A stretch of DNA of 64,000 nucleotides from Magicicada septendecula. Taxonomy: Eukaryota; Arthropoda; Insecta; Hemiptera; Cicadidae. Positions 10,802 to 18,732 of the stretch are shown piece by piece. The translations under genes and the position numbers were made by a program. Where the stretch lies: contig CM068368.1 in assembly GCA_034769895.1 (NCBI GenBank), positions 339,163,076-339,227,075 of the forward strand, written 5' to 3'. The first letter of the stretch is position 1. Every line of letters starts with the position of its first letter. The notes under the pieces were generated by a model. The model was not told where the DNA came from. It did not search any database and worked only from the letters and a program-made list of their open reading frames with translations.

Positions 10802-10807
10802 TTTATT
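10802..10807 (-). terminator. Polyadenylation signal of the capsid gene group
   Basis: AATAAA on the minus strand about 100 bp after the major capsid stop, in the AT-rich gap before the IAP gene. Confidence 0.5.
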
Positions 10808-10908
10808 ACATTTTTTTAATAAAAAAAATCACATACATGTAATGCATACATAACATACTAAAAAGCAAAATTCTATTTACAGCAAAAACAATAATATACA
10901 GTAATCGT

Positions 10909-12150
10909 TTAATTGTGCCTGCGCACCGTGTTGGATAACGGAGTGTACACGTTGAGCGAATCGTGCAGTATCAAGCAGTAGGCCGCGGTCTGAGCGGGGA
11001 AATTGTCCGATGACTCGAATTCCAATCTGACGTCGACTGGTGAAGACTTGAGCGACTCGTCCTGTCTACTACAATCGAAGACGAATAGCGGTGCTTTCGT
11101 TATGAACTCAGTCGGTGTTAGAAGTACGTTGGGTTGACTTCTATGGTAGTACGATTTTTGAAATCGTGTATACATGTCGTAAAGCAATGCGTAACGTCCG
11201 TTATCGATATCCAGGTTCAGGTTATCGTACGGATAGTATTTGTCGTTCAGAAAGAGTCTCGCGTTGGTCACCTTGCAGTGATCGAATTCACCTGCGTGTT
11301 TCTTCAGATTGTTCTTTCTGGCTGTCTGGAAGGTGAGTATCACGTACCGTGGTTTCTCCAGTTGTGTCGTTGTTTTCACCGTCCAAGTTTGTCTGTCGGT
11401 CGTCGGTAATGCCGGGTACTCGTGCAGTTCCCAACTGCGAAACGGTAAGAATAGCGGTAGGTCCTTGCGTATGATTTCCAACAGTCGTATCCGCACTTCG
11501 TTGTTCACGTACACGAACGGAATCATCCAAGATATTTTGGTCAGTTCTATATCAGCGTTAGCGGGCGCATCCGTGGACGAGAAAAGAGCGTTAACGTCGG
11601 TGGAAGTGCGCAACAGTATCAGTTCCTGTTTCATGTTTAATATTACGTTTGTAAAATCCTCGGCGAATCCCATCAGCATCCTCAACGGTATGCAAAAGTT
11701 GAATTCACCGTTTTTGCCGGTCGGCGTTAGCTCGTTAGCTGTAGGAGCAACCCAACCGGCGTTTTGCATCGAAACAATGTCCTGCTTGCCGGCAGATAGC
11801 ACGGTTTTAATAGTGGACGTGATGCCGACGCTCTTGGTACGATCCACTTCCACACCAGCCAGTTCGTAACGGATTTCTTCGAAGAGAAACGCTATCGCGT
11901 TGTTGACCATTTTCACGTTCACGGTATCGGTGCTGGCGGTCTTTTTGTTCAACTTGCCTTCAACGTACAGGAAACTTTCCATCGGTAAAGTGAAGACTTC
12001 CTGTTGCAGGATAGGTATGCGTATCTCATCATTATTTCCGTATCGTGACGCCGACGCGTACGGTGCGTGCGGATGATATTCGTAATGTGTGATGTTGTCT
12101 TCAAAAAATGGTCGGCGTTCGACCGATAAGACGACACCGCTGTCCGTCAT
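10909..12150 (-). CDS. MCP: Major capsid protein (double jelly-roll type)
   Basis: 413 aa with an ATG at 12150. The N-terminal part carries NNDEIRIPILQQEVFTLP and SFLYVEGKL, a block I recognise from Polinton major capsid proteins. It is followed by VNNAIAFLFEEIRYELAG, a central region (ELTKISWMIPFVYVN) and a C-terminal part with ARLFLNDKYYPYDNLNLDI. Proteins of this type are predicted to fold as the double jelly-roll that builds icosahedral capsids. Gene order fits: small basic protein, penton-like protein, protease and phospholipase follow upstream on the same strand, with only 1 bp to the next gene. It is a little shorter than the Polinton capsids I recall, but the frame is intact. The fold is family knowledge, not shown here. 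Confidence 0.85.
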   Translation of the reverse strand: MTDSGVVLSVERRPFFEDNITHYEYHPHAPYASASRYGNNDEIRIPILQQEVFTLPMESFLYVEGKLNKKTASTDTVNVKMVNNAIAFLFEEIRYELAGVEVDRTKSVGITSTIKTVLSAGKQDIVSMQNAGWVAPTANELTPTGKNGEFNFCIPLRMLMGFAEDFTNVILNMKQELILLRTSTDVNALFSSTDAPANADIELTKISWMIPFVYVNNEVRIRLLEIIRKDLPLFLPFRSWELHEYPALPTTDRQTWTVKTTTQLEKPRYVILTFQTARKNNLKKHAGEFDHCKVTNARLFLNDKYYPYDNLNLDIDNGRYALLYDMYTRFQKSYYHRSQPNVLLTPTEFITKAPLFVFDCSRQDESLKSSPVDVRLEFESSDNFPAQTAAYCLILHDSLNVYTPLSNTVRRHN

Positions 12151-12151
12151 G

Positions 12152-12340
12152 TTACTTGTTTTTCTTGATTTTGAATCCTAGTGAAATCAGGTAGCGCCTG
12201 TTAGTTGCTGTTAACCGTGTCAACGACGAACGTCTACTGATACCTTTACCGAAAGTGTCGTCCTCTTTTATCTTGCGGTGCGAACCACCGTCGCCACCGC
12301 CGCTCTTCATCACCGGGGTATCGGTGAAATAAAATCCCAT
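12152..12340 (-). CDS. Small basic virion-type protein (62 aa)
   Basis: A 62-aa protein starting at an ATG (12340), one base upstream of the capsid gene. It has a Gly/Ser-rich N-terminal third (SGGGDGGS) and a basic C-terminal part with LTATNRRYLISLGFKIKK. The pattern LT..N..(F/Y)L.SLGF, placed next to the capsid gene, recurs in Polintons, where it has been taken for a small virion component. Tight packing between penton and capsid genes suggests co-expression. Exact role unknown. Confidence 0.7.
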   Translation of the reverse strand: MGFYFTDTPVMKSGGGDGGSHRKIKEDDTFGKGISRRSSLTRLTATNRRYLISLGFKIKKNK

Positions 12341-12345
12341 GATTA

Positions 12346-13092
12346 CTACGCACGTTTCAGATGTATACGCGCGGTGATGACTTCGCCTTGAAAATTAACG
12401 ATATCACCGTCCTGATCGTGTACGGACACTGTAACGTTACGCAATTGTAGTACGTTAAGTGGAAAATAAATGACGTTTCTGGGCGTTTCGACTATCTTGA
12501 ATCCTGGCTCGACCGTCGGATAGAACGAGTGCAGTATATGCTCGTTTCGTCCCGTTTTGTACGAACCTTGTACAGCGTTACACCTTATCTCCAAAACGTT
12601 CACTTTGTTAATGTTTACAGGCGCGTCCGACGTGTGTAATATATACGCTTCTAACTTGCGTTTCTTGGAAAAACCCAACATGGTACCGATTGTGTGTTCC
12701 GTACTCCCGAAATCGATCTCGTATGAACAATAAAGTTCGCATTTCAGTGTGTTATTGTTGGGTCGTAGAGCAAATTTCGAGTCTAATAGCGCTTTCTTCA
12801 GGTACGTTTCGATATCACTGATTTCGTAAACACCAGTCGGTATTTTGACAAGTTCTAACGTTTTACGTGGTCCTTTTAGTACGGGAAAGACGTTGTTTCT
12901 TCCGCTTTCCACGTTCGGTATAGAGTTGTACGTGGTAAAATCCAGTAGCCCCGCGTACCATTCACCGTCTGTCAGTTCAAGCGGCGGAAAAAAGTCACAA
13001 ACCAGTGCGCTCGGATCCGTTCCCGTGACGGTGACCGTAAGCGAAGACATCTTGTCGTTTACTGATCGTTCGATGTCAAAAACTCCAAACAT
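12346..13092 (-). CDS. Minor capsid protein (penton-like, single jelly-roll)
   Basis: 248 aa with an ATG at 13092. Features are an N-terminal strand TVTVTGTDPS, the FPPLEL..G.WY.GLLDF.TYNSIPN block, a central segment with GTMLGFSKKRKLEA, and a C-terminal PLNVLQLRNVTVSVHDQDG block followed by I.ARIHLKR. I recognise these from the Polinton minor capsid (penton) family, predicted to have a single jelly-roll. It overlaps the protease gene by 34 bp and lies 5 bp upstream of the small basic protein. No frame damage. Confidence 0.85.
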   Translation of the reverse strand: MFGVFDIERSVNDKMSSLTVTVTGTDPSALVCDFFPPLELTDGEWYAGLLDFTTYNSIPNVESGRNNVFPVLKGPRKTLELVKIPTGVYEISDIETYLKKALLDSKFALRPNNNTLKCELYCSYEIDFGSTEHTIGTMLGFSKKRKLEAYILHTSDAPVNINKVNVLEIRCNAVQGSYKTGRNEHILHSFYPTVEPGFKIVETPRNVIYFPLNVLQLRNVTVSVHDQDGDIVNFQGEVITARIHLKRA

Positions 13093-13418
13093 AAATGTCC
13101 GCAGACGACTGTGTCCGACGGTTGTTTCCGTGTGTAATTGTAACGAACGTCGGTCACGTTCGATCCAAAGTACCGTATTAGCTCGACAGGAGGGCGCAGA
13201 TTGCCGAATCCGTCAAAGTACATGACTCTGTCGCCTCGCTTCTTATAGCATACCCAGTGCGTGCCCGGTCCGGTAGCGTCGTCCAGATTCACGATCGCAC
13301 TTTCGTTCTCCCACGGTGATGTACTAGGAAGTGCGTCGCGCATGTACACGCCTCTGAAATAAGGTACACGCAATCGTTTCGTGTACTCGTACAGATCTCG
13401 ATCGGACAACGGACGCAC
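13059..13418 (-). CDS. PRO: Adenovirus-type cysteine protease (virion maturation)
   Basis: 119 aa counted from a GTG at 13418. Catalytic residues are visible: His54 in GTHWVCY, Asp69 in the YFDGFG turn, Gln99 and Cys106 in VVCGHLC. Gln and Cys are seven residues apart, as in adenovirus protease. Such proteases cut capsid precursors during maturation. The conserved N-terminal part (LSDRDLYEYTKRLRVP, then RGVYMRD) lies entirely before the first ATG (Met26, 13343), so starting there would remove it. The frame stays open upstream into the phospholipase gene. Either a non-AUG codon is used, the start has mutated, or an RNA-level event supplies it. It overlaps the minor capsid gene by 34 bp. Confidence 0.9.
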   Translation of the reverse strand: MRPLSDRDLYEYTKRLRVPYFRGVYMRDALPSTSPWENESAIVNLDDATGPGTHWVCYKKRGDRVMYFDGFGNLRPPVELIRYFGSNVTDVRYNYTRKQPSDTVVCGHLCLEFLTSNDQ

Positions 13419-13429
13419 GGGTATTTTGA

Positions 13430-14023
13430 TTAGTTTTTTCGGTACGGACGAAGGTAGAGTCCTGAAGCCTTTTTACCACCGGTCCGTCTTCGTCGTCGTC
13501 CCGACCCCGTTGCTCTCCTCCTCTTCCTGATTATCGTGCGTCGAACCGACTTGCCTCGTCTGGTGCGACGTCGACGTTTACGCACACCACCGCCACTGCA
13601 GCATAGCCCGCTGCCTAAAGCGGATTTCGCCTTCATCGCTGCTGCTACGGCCGCCGCGTACGCTCTTTCGCGGATGCCTGAATTCAAAGCTTTCACTCGT
13701 TCCCACGCCTTGCCGGCTAGCACACGATCCGCTACACGTCTTCGTTCGTTGTCCTTGTACTTGCTGTAAGCGATATCGTGTTCGCGACAGGCTTCGTCCA
13801 ACTCGTTGATTCCTCGATCACCTCGTGCTAATCTTTCCTCTAGTTTCGTTCCGGGTCCGCAGAACCTGTAGCCGGGCAGATGTAGTTCCACCGGTAATAC
13901 GTCCACCGCTCGATTGATCAGCGTAGGTACTGACTTCGCGACGAATGGTACCGCGCTTTTAACTATTTTTCCTATGAGACCACGCCCCCTTTTTTTATCA
14001 ACGCGACTACGTAGTTCATACAT
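13430..14023 (-). CDS. Capsid-associated phospholipase A2 protein (parvovirus VP1-type)
   Basis: 197 aa from the ATG at 14023; the frame extends upstream to a TTG that overlaps the fibre gene. A hydrophobic, basic N-terminal part (GLIGKIVKSAVPFVAKS) precedes the core: the calcium-loop-like YRFCGPGT at residues 52-59 and the catalytic HD pair H82-D83 in ACREHDIAY. This is the compact PLA2 of the parvovirus VP1 unique region, which breaches endosomal membranes during entry. The C-terminal third is Ala-rich and then extremely Arg/Lys-rich, with a GLYLRPYRKN tail, suggesting nucleic acid binding or a core protein. It stands directly upstream of the protease in the virion block. Family knowledge supports a lipase; activity is inferred. 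Confidence 0.88.
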   Translation of the reverse strand: MYELRSRVDKKRGRGLIGKIVKSAVPFVAKSVPTLINRAVDVLPVELHLPGYRFCGPGTKLEERLARGDRGINELDEACREHDIAYSKYKDNERRRVADRVLAGKAWERVKALNSGIRERAYAAAVAAAMKAKSALGSGLCCSGGGVRKRRRRTRRGKSVRRTIIRKRRRATGSGRRRRRTGGKKASGLYLRPYRKN

Positions 14024-14025
14024 GT

Positions 14026-14712
14026 CTACTTTTTCGACTGCTGACGATAAAGGGATCTCCAATCGTGCTCGTCCTTGGATTTTTCCAGATCACTAATCAA
14101 CTCGTTCGTCTCCGCCTTGCTCGTAAGTAGTAACTCTGCCTCTTCGGCACCGAGTGAAGTACGCGCTGCGTGCGTATGCAATTTATAGATATACGATACC
14201 ACTTTCTCCCAACGACGTTGGAACACTTTCGCGAGTTTGTACATTTCGCACTTAGCGTACTGCCTCGTTTCCTCCAATTGACGTGCGTTCACTGCGTCCG
14301 TGGGCCGTGCACCACCGTCAGCGACGTTCAGAATAGTCTTTCCTTGTGCGTTGAAATAAGTGTCGTTTACCACGGTGATCGTGTGTCGGTTCAAAAATTC
14401 CAAGTTCACTGCGTCCTTGTTGTTGACGGGCGGCGCTAACTGTGTTATCCGCACGTTGCCGACCATTAGGTTAGAGTTCGTATCCTTAGGTATGATCTTC
14501 GATTCCACGTATACTTTGGTCGCAGCGTCTCTCGCACGAATCGGTTCCCTCAGAGACTGTATGCGATGGTCTCGCGCGTCGACGACGGCTCCGTTCTTCT
14601 TGTTCGGTCCCAGCTGTGTAAAACGCAAGCACGAGTAATCTACATACTGCTTGTTGACAGCGTCCCCGAGATCGACGGGAGCGGCGACGTTGACGAGCTT
14701 ACGACCTTTCAC
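14026..14712 (-). CDS. Fibre/adhesin-like repeat protein, C-terminal segment
   Basis: The product is built from repeats of the form (I/L)xN(V/L)xxPxxxxDAVNxxYV: NVAAPVDLGDAVNKQYVD, REPIRARDAATKVYV, APPVNNKDAVNLEFL and NVADGGARPTDAVNARQL. A charged C-terminal helical part follows (residues about 150-228). Such DAVNxxYV repeats occur in phage tail fibres and trimeric adhesin-like stalks, so a receptor-binding virion fibre is the likely role. The frame at 14712 begins with GTG, not ATG, and is open to about 14739. The upstream segment (14699-14944) carries one more repeat in another frame, so this is probably one gene broken by a single-base shift. The stop lies 3 bp before the phospholipase ATG. 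Confidence 0.7.
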   Translation of the reverse strand: MKGRKLVNVAAPVDLGDAVNKQYVDYSCLRFTQLGPNKKNGAVVDARDHRIQSLREPIRARDAATKVYVESKIIPKDTNSNLMVGNVRITQLAPPVNNKDAVNLEFLNRHTITVVNDTYFNAQGKTILNVADGGARPTDAVNARQLEETRQYAKCEMYKLAKVFQRRWEKVVSYIYKLHTHAARTSLGAEEAELLLTSKAETNELISDLEKSKDEHDWRSLYRQQSKK

Positions 14713-14944
14713 GTCTATTCCTTGTCGTCGGCGGATCGGCTAACAGACAGTGTTCGCGCATGAACCGCAGTGAAACGGCGTCGTTACCGTCGTGCGGTTC
14801 GCCCAAGTTGTGTATTTTTTTCCCCGCTACGTCGAAGTGCCCGTCCTCGGTCATCGCGATACCGATATCCTCCCGCAGACTGCGTCGCGTCTCCCTTCGC
14901 GCTCTGACTGCGCTCTGGTGTCTGCCGAACTTGTCAACACTCAT
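14699..14944 (-). CDS. Fibre/adhesin-like repeat protein, N-terminal segment
   Basis: 81 aa with a good ATG at 14944 and a TATA box 40 bp upstream (14981-14986). It is Arg-rich at the start, then has one repeat of the fibre family (IHNLGEPHDGNDAVSLRFM), and then runs out in an Arg-rich tail at the place where the other frame takes up the repeat pattern. The two segments overlap by 14 bp. The simplest reading is a frameshift between about 14700 and 14735 that separates the N-terminus from the rest of the fibre. Assembly error, real mutation and programmed shifting cannot be told apart here. Confidence 0.65.
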   Translation of the reverse strand: MSVDKFGRHQSAVRARRETRRSLREDIGIAMTEDGHFDVAGKKIHNLGEPHDGNDAVSLRFMREHCLLADPPTTRNRRERS

Positions 14945-14980
14945 CTCGTGAATGATGCACGTCGTACGCCGTGCACGGCA

Positions 14981-14986
14981 TTTATA
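14981..14986 (-). promoter_or_regulatory. TATA box of the fibre gene
   Basis: Minus strand tataaa inside the last codons of the metalloproteinase gene, about 40 bp before the fibre ATG. Confidence 0.45.
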
Positions 14987-15661
14987 CGTACTCGCGTAAT
15001 AAATCGATTAGTTTTGATACGATTGTACTGTCTATGCATTTTATTCCGACAACGGAGAGTCCATCGGTATGTTTTCCTTTTACAATTGTATTTAGAAATT
15101 CATCGTACACGTATACGCGCCCGTCTTTGAAGAAATAAATCTTTCCATCGATGTATCGGAACGCGCTATCAACGGCTTCTGGCAAGCCGACAAAACGATC
15201 TTTAACGTATCCGTGTTTCTTGATCGTGAACGTGCACTCGTCTATCTCACCGTAATACATATCGTTGTACAACAGAAGGGTTCGACCTGTGTAGGTATGT
15301 ATCACCGCGTTTATTTTCATCATCGTGCGAACGCCGAGCGTCGTGATCGGACGCGGATACCCGTTCACCGACTGCAGACTGTGTATATCGAACATGTATA
15401 CGTAGTTATCTATGAAGAGCACCACTTCTTCGGTGCGTGGTCTCTGGTACATCGCCGAAACGTTGGTGAACGTCGACGGTAAGAACGTCAACCAATCCGT
15501 CAACAGAAGCGGACTCCCGCTCGGACGCTTCGACTCGAGATCCAGTGTCCACAAAAAGTTATCGTGCACTATATACATGTGTCTGTTGATTACTAAAAAT
15601 TGATTAACGTTCTTTAGCCGACATAAATCCGCCGTCGTCCGGAGGGTATCGTTCGTTGTCG

Positions 15662-15701
<40 letters not shown>

Positions 15702-16499
15702 AGCTGGCGGTGGCGGCGGCTTCCCGTACAAGCGTTGAATACCTCTTATATCGTCGTCTCTAAGGTCGAACGGACCGTCCGACCGCGGCACGTAGAAAGG
15801 GTACATGATCGAATCTCTCTCGAGGGAATGAGACAGTCCTAACGCGTGTCCGATTTCGTGCGTTAGCACCTGAAGAAAACTGGTCTGATCGTCCGGTATT
15901 TCGGTTGCGTTCGTATAATTCCACGATTCGTAGTAGTCCATATGTATCTCGGTTGTGTTATACGGTAAATCGGGCGGGTAGTAAGCGTGAGCGAGTATAC
16001 CTCCTCGTCCGTCCAAATCGTACCCGCAGATCGAACACCTGGAGGTCAGACACCTGTGTTTAAAATATTTCATAGCGATGACTATGTCAGCGTTTACGTC
16101 GTTGGGTCGATAGTCGAATTCCAGATTCGAATGTTTCCACCATACAGCGAACGCTTGTCGTGACGCTTCTATAGCGCTGGCGGTACCGTGAAAGAACCGC
16201 CAAGACAGTCGTCTCTTGGTCCACGGCGTTCGTAAGGTGTACGTCACGAAATCTTCGTTACCACATCTCCGCGCTCGCATCAGATTAATCGTTTCGTTGT
16301 TTAATTCTCCATTTACGGTTAAATTGTAATTCACTTGAAACGTCCGAAGGTAGGCGTCCACATCGATAGTGGTGTTGTCTGTGAGTCGTAAACTATCATC
16401 GGGCACGTATCCGTATCGCACCAAGTAATCTAAAGCGAAATCTATATCGTTCGCGTTAGCGACGACGAGCGCAATAATAAACACTAGCGTGGTGTACAT
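14982..16499 (-). CDS. Secreted matrix metalloproteinase (MMP) with hemopexin-like domain
   Basis: 505 aa from the ATG at 16499. A longer frame reaches an ATG at 16541, but the TATA box (16548-16541) and initiator TCAGT (16517-16513) put the transcript start between the two, and the shorter form begins exactly with a signal peptide (MYTTLVFIIALVVANA). Order: signal peptide 1-16; propeptide with cysteine switch RRCGNED (Cys79); basic TKRR at 94-97; catalytic domain with HEIGHALGLSH (214-224) and Met-turn SIMYP (Met232); a PPPPP and poly-Thr hinge near 255-275; hemopexin-like C-terminal part. All three zinc His and the Glu are present. Baculovirus and entomopoxvirus MMPs are precedents; breakdown of basement membrane to aid spread is the likely role. 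The CGT/CGA-rich coding matches its neighbours. Confidence 0.96.
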
Positions 16500-16512
16500 T
16501 GTGTGTCTCGAC

Positions 16513-16548
16513 ACTGACGGATGTTGTCGTATAGCGGTCATATTTATA
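16513..16548 (-). promoter_or_regulatory. MMP promoter (TATA + TCAGT), which decides the start codon
   Basis: Minus strand TATAAATA at 16548-16541 and TCAGT at 16517-16513, with 33 bp from the first T to the initiator A. The first in-frame ATG (16541) is upstream of the predicted transcript start, so the second (16499) is used. Confidence 0.75.
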
Positions 16549-17560
16549 CGATGATGTCGGCTTCACGTAGTTCTTCTACTATGGAAACGATTTCGTTCGT
16601 GTGCCCACCGTTTCCGGCGCGCTGTGACGCCATCAACAGTCGCAATCTGTCCACCAGTTCGTTCGGATCGTCCCAATGCACGTAATCGATTTTGTCTTTT
16701 TTTCTCGATGCCACCATATACGTTCGGTCGGTATTATGCCCGTGTCCCGTACGTTTCGGTGGGAACAGTTGTGATATTACCCGTTTATACTTTACACCTC
16801 TGTTCGCGTTCACCTGTGCGCTCGCTAAATAAAAATGCTTGTGCGCGTTCGTGGTGCGTAATATATCTTTGTACGCCTTTAGATCCGCTTCGTTGTAAAC
16901 TTTTTCGTTAGGGTGTTTCATGAACACGAGTTCGTATAGACCCGGTGTACCTTTGTATCGCCTTTTACCGTCGATGAGGATCGTATCGTCCTTTTCGATT
17001 TCAAACAGCGAGTCACCGATCATCCATTTTCCGTTCGCGTGTCTTACACCGTAAGTATAGTCCATCAGTCGATCACGTTCAGAAGATACGATCATACGCA
17101 TGTACTTGTTCGCTAACGATTCGCTGTCGTATTGGGTCAGCAGATATTTACGCGCTTCGCGCCTTCCTTCCGGTGTGGCTAACATTTTTTCGATGTTGAG
17201 ACTAGGATCGGTCTCGTCGTCATCGTCCGATGTTTCGGCTAACGTAGTCGTTTTCAGGAAACGCGGTGTCCGCATCGGTGTTCCCACGTCGATCTTACTA
17301 CTAGAATCCTCCTCCTCCTCCTCCTCGTCCACATCCTCCTCACGTTTCATCTTTTTCGTTGGCTTTTCATTTGTTGTTTTTCGTTTTTTTTCAACCAACG
17401 CTTGCGAAATACTTTGTAACGGTTCCAGAATCGGTTTGTAACTTTTGGATAACGTTGCTTCCTCTTCACGGATCCCATGTTTTAACGCACGGTATTTCTT
17501 CCGTATGTCATCGCTGATCGTGTCGATATCATGGGCTAGTCGTTTCTTCTTTTCGTCCAT
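16544..17560 (-). CDS. Conserved Polinton protein of unknown function (338 aa)
   Basis: Read from the ATG at 17560 (MDEKKKRLAHDIDTI); the frame extends to a TTG at 17665. The first half is a charged helical, probably coiled-coil region with a Lys-rich stretch and a run of acidic residues (DEEEEEED), then Asp-rich DDDDE. The second half has a compact conserved part: DYTYGVRHANGKWMIGD, then KGTPGLYELVFMKHP and LKAYKDILRTTNAHKHF. I recognise this pattern (YGVR..G.W.IGD, KGTPGLYEL) from many Polinton-encoded proteins of unknown role. It lies between the packaging ATPase and the MMP. A scaffold or core protein is possible but unsupported. Confidence 0.8.
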   Translation of the reverse strand: MDEKKKRLAHDIDTISDDIRKKYRALKHGIREEEATLSKSYKPILEPLQSISQALVEKKRKTTNEKPTKKMKREEDVDEEEEEEDSSSKIDVGTPMRTPRFLKTTTLAETSDDDDETDPSLNIEKMLATPEGRREARKYLLTQYDSESLANKYMRMIVSSERDRLMDYTYGVRHANGKWMIGDSLFEIEKDDTILIDGKRRYKGTPGLYELVFMKHPNEKVYNEADLKAYKDILRTTNAHKHFYLASAQVNANRGVKYKRVISQLFPPKRTGHGHNTDRTYMVASRKKDKIDYVHWDDPNELVDRLRLLMASQRAGNGGHTNEIVSIVEELREADIIV

Positions 17561-17657
17561 CTCGATATACGACGGTGCGTCGACTAACGTCGCTGACACC
17601 GGAACATGTGTATTTACGCACAGTGAACAGCTGTTACTTGCGAACGGTCCGGGAATT

Positions 17658-18353
17658 TTAATCAATGACTATGAAACGGTCGATAGAAGAATCCTTGTCC
17701 ACGACGAGAAAGCCGTATCGATCTTTCCACGCTTCGGTGCACACGTTCTTAAACGTCTCGTATTTCATGTCCGTGTTGACGTGATCGTTGTACGCGTGCT
17801 TCAAGTTGAGATCGTCCTGTTTGAACAACACTATTAGATTGGCGTTATCGCGAACCAACTGTTTCGGCACTTGACTGTACGTCTGACACAGGTAAAACGC
17901 GTCCACACCGCTGTGTCGTCCCATAGCAAAATACTTGCGTATGTTATGTTGCCTTTCGCAAGACACATCGTCGAACACCATAATAGAATTGGGATCGACC
18001 TCGTCGGGAGGTGGTACCTCATCGTTATCGTTGAACGCGTGATAACCCATTCCTTCGTCAGAAAGTCGTGTCATCAGGGTCTCCAGCATCCGATATTTGG
18101 GTTGAAACAATGATTTAGAAAACACGTATAGGTTCGCGAATCTCAACCCGTTCACATCGAACAACAGATTGAACATGACATTAGTCTTCCCGCATGCTGA
18201 AGGTCCGCAGATGATCGAACGTACGGTATCAGGCAGAAGACGCCCATGTTTACGATTTTTTCTGCCACAACCACCGCCACCACCATCGCCACACAATTTC
18301 GAATAGTCCACGTCCTTTATTTTTAGTCTGTGCGCTTGTTGCAATATTTTCAT
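17658..18353 (-). CDS. ATP: DNA-packaging ATPase (A32/FtsK-HerA type)
   Basis: 231 aa with an ATG at 18353. A basic, Gly-rich N-terminal stretch (GGGGGCGRKNRKHG) precedes the P-loop GPSACGKT at residues 50-57. Walker B IMVFDD is at 124-129, and a conserved polar block follows (ALGR-type segment GRHSGVDAFYLCQTYSQVPKQLVRDNANL, residues about 142-170). This is the poxvirus A32-like packaging ATPase that drives genome translocation into capsids. Its length is normal for the family and the frame is intact. It overlaps the upstream ORF (18250-18675) by 104 bp. Confidence 0.94.
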   Translation of the reverse strand: MKILQQAHRLKIKDVDYSKLCGDGGGGGCGRKNRKHGRLLPDTVRSIICGPSACGKTNVMFNLLFDVNGLRFANLYVFSKSLFQPKYRMLETLMTRLSDEGMGYHAFNDNDEVPPPDEVDPNSIMVFDDVSCERQHNIRKYFAMGRHSGVDAFYLCQTYSQVPKQLVRDNANLIVLFKQDDLNLKHAYNDHVNTDMKYETFKNVCTEAWKDRYGFLVVDKDSSIDRFIVID

Positions 18354-18675
18354 GTTGTCGTTCTGTCAACAGTCTATTTAATAGTCGTACTATGTTGGTA
18401 CAATCGACGGATATGTAACTGCACACACAAGTGTCCGGACCCGTTTCACAGTTTGGATTCGACCAAACACATTCTTTGTAGTGATCGAGTCCAGTGCCAC
18501 TAGGTACTATTTCGCTGAGTCCGAACCTCGACACACGATTGCTAACCCTCTGCCAATACTCGTGTACCGTTAAGATCCTGCGCATGCGTTCGACGTAGTC
18601 AGCGGGCGTGTTCACGACGTACTCGTTGTAGCCGGGATGCGACACAACGTCTTTCACACTGTACACAGCGCGCAT
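18250..18675 (-). CDS. Hypothetical protein overlapping the packaging ATPase
   Basis: 141 aa from the ATG at 18675; the frame continues a few codons upstream to a stop. It is a Cys-containing, mixed-charge protein with a CVWSNPNCETGPDTCVCSYISVDC block and a Trp/Arg-rich tail that exists only because the frame runs over the Gly-rich start of the ATPase gene. I do not recognise a family. The first 110 residues look like real coding (balanced composition, G/C-ending codons like the neighbours); the last 35 may be incidental. The position between integrase and ATPase suggests a small structural or DNA-binding protein, without evidence. Confidence 0.5.
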   Translation of the reverse strand: MRAVYSVKDVVSHPGYNEYVVNTPADYVERMRRILTVHEYWQRVSNRVSRFGLSEIVPSGTGLDHYKECVWSNPNCETGPDTCVCSYISVDCTNIVRLLNRLLTERQHENIATSAQTKNKGRGLFEIVWRWWWRWLWQKKS

Positions 18676-18732
18676 GTTGACATCGTAACGCACCAACGCA
18701 TACTGATTCTATTTCCACGAATCGATTCGTTG

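Noticed and set aside
11309-11869. 186-aa plus-strand ORF and other ORFs antisense to capsid, fibre and MMP genes
   Set aside because: Antisense shadows of well-supported genes without motifs.
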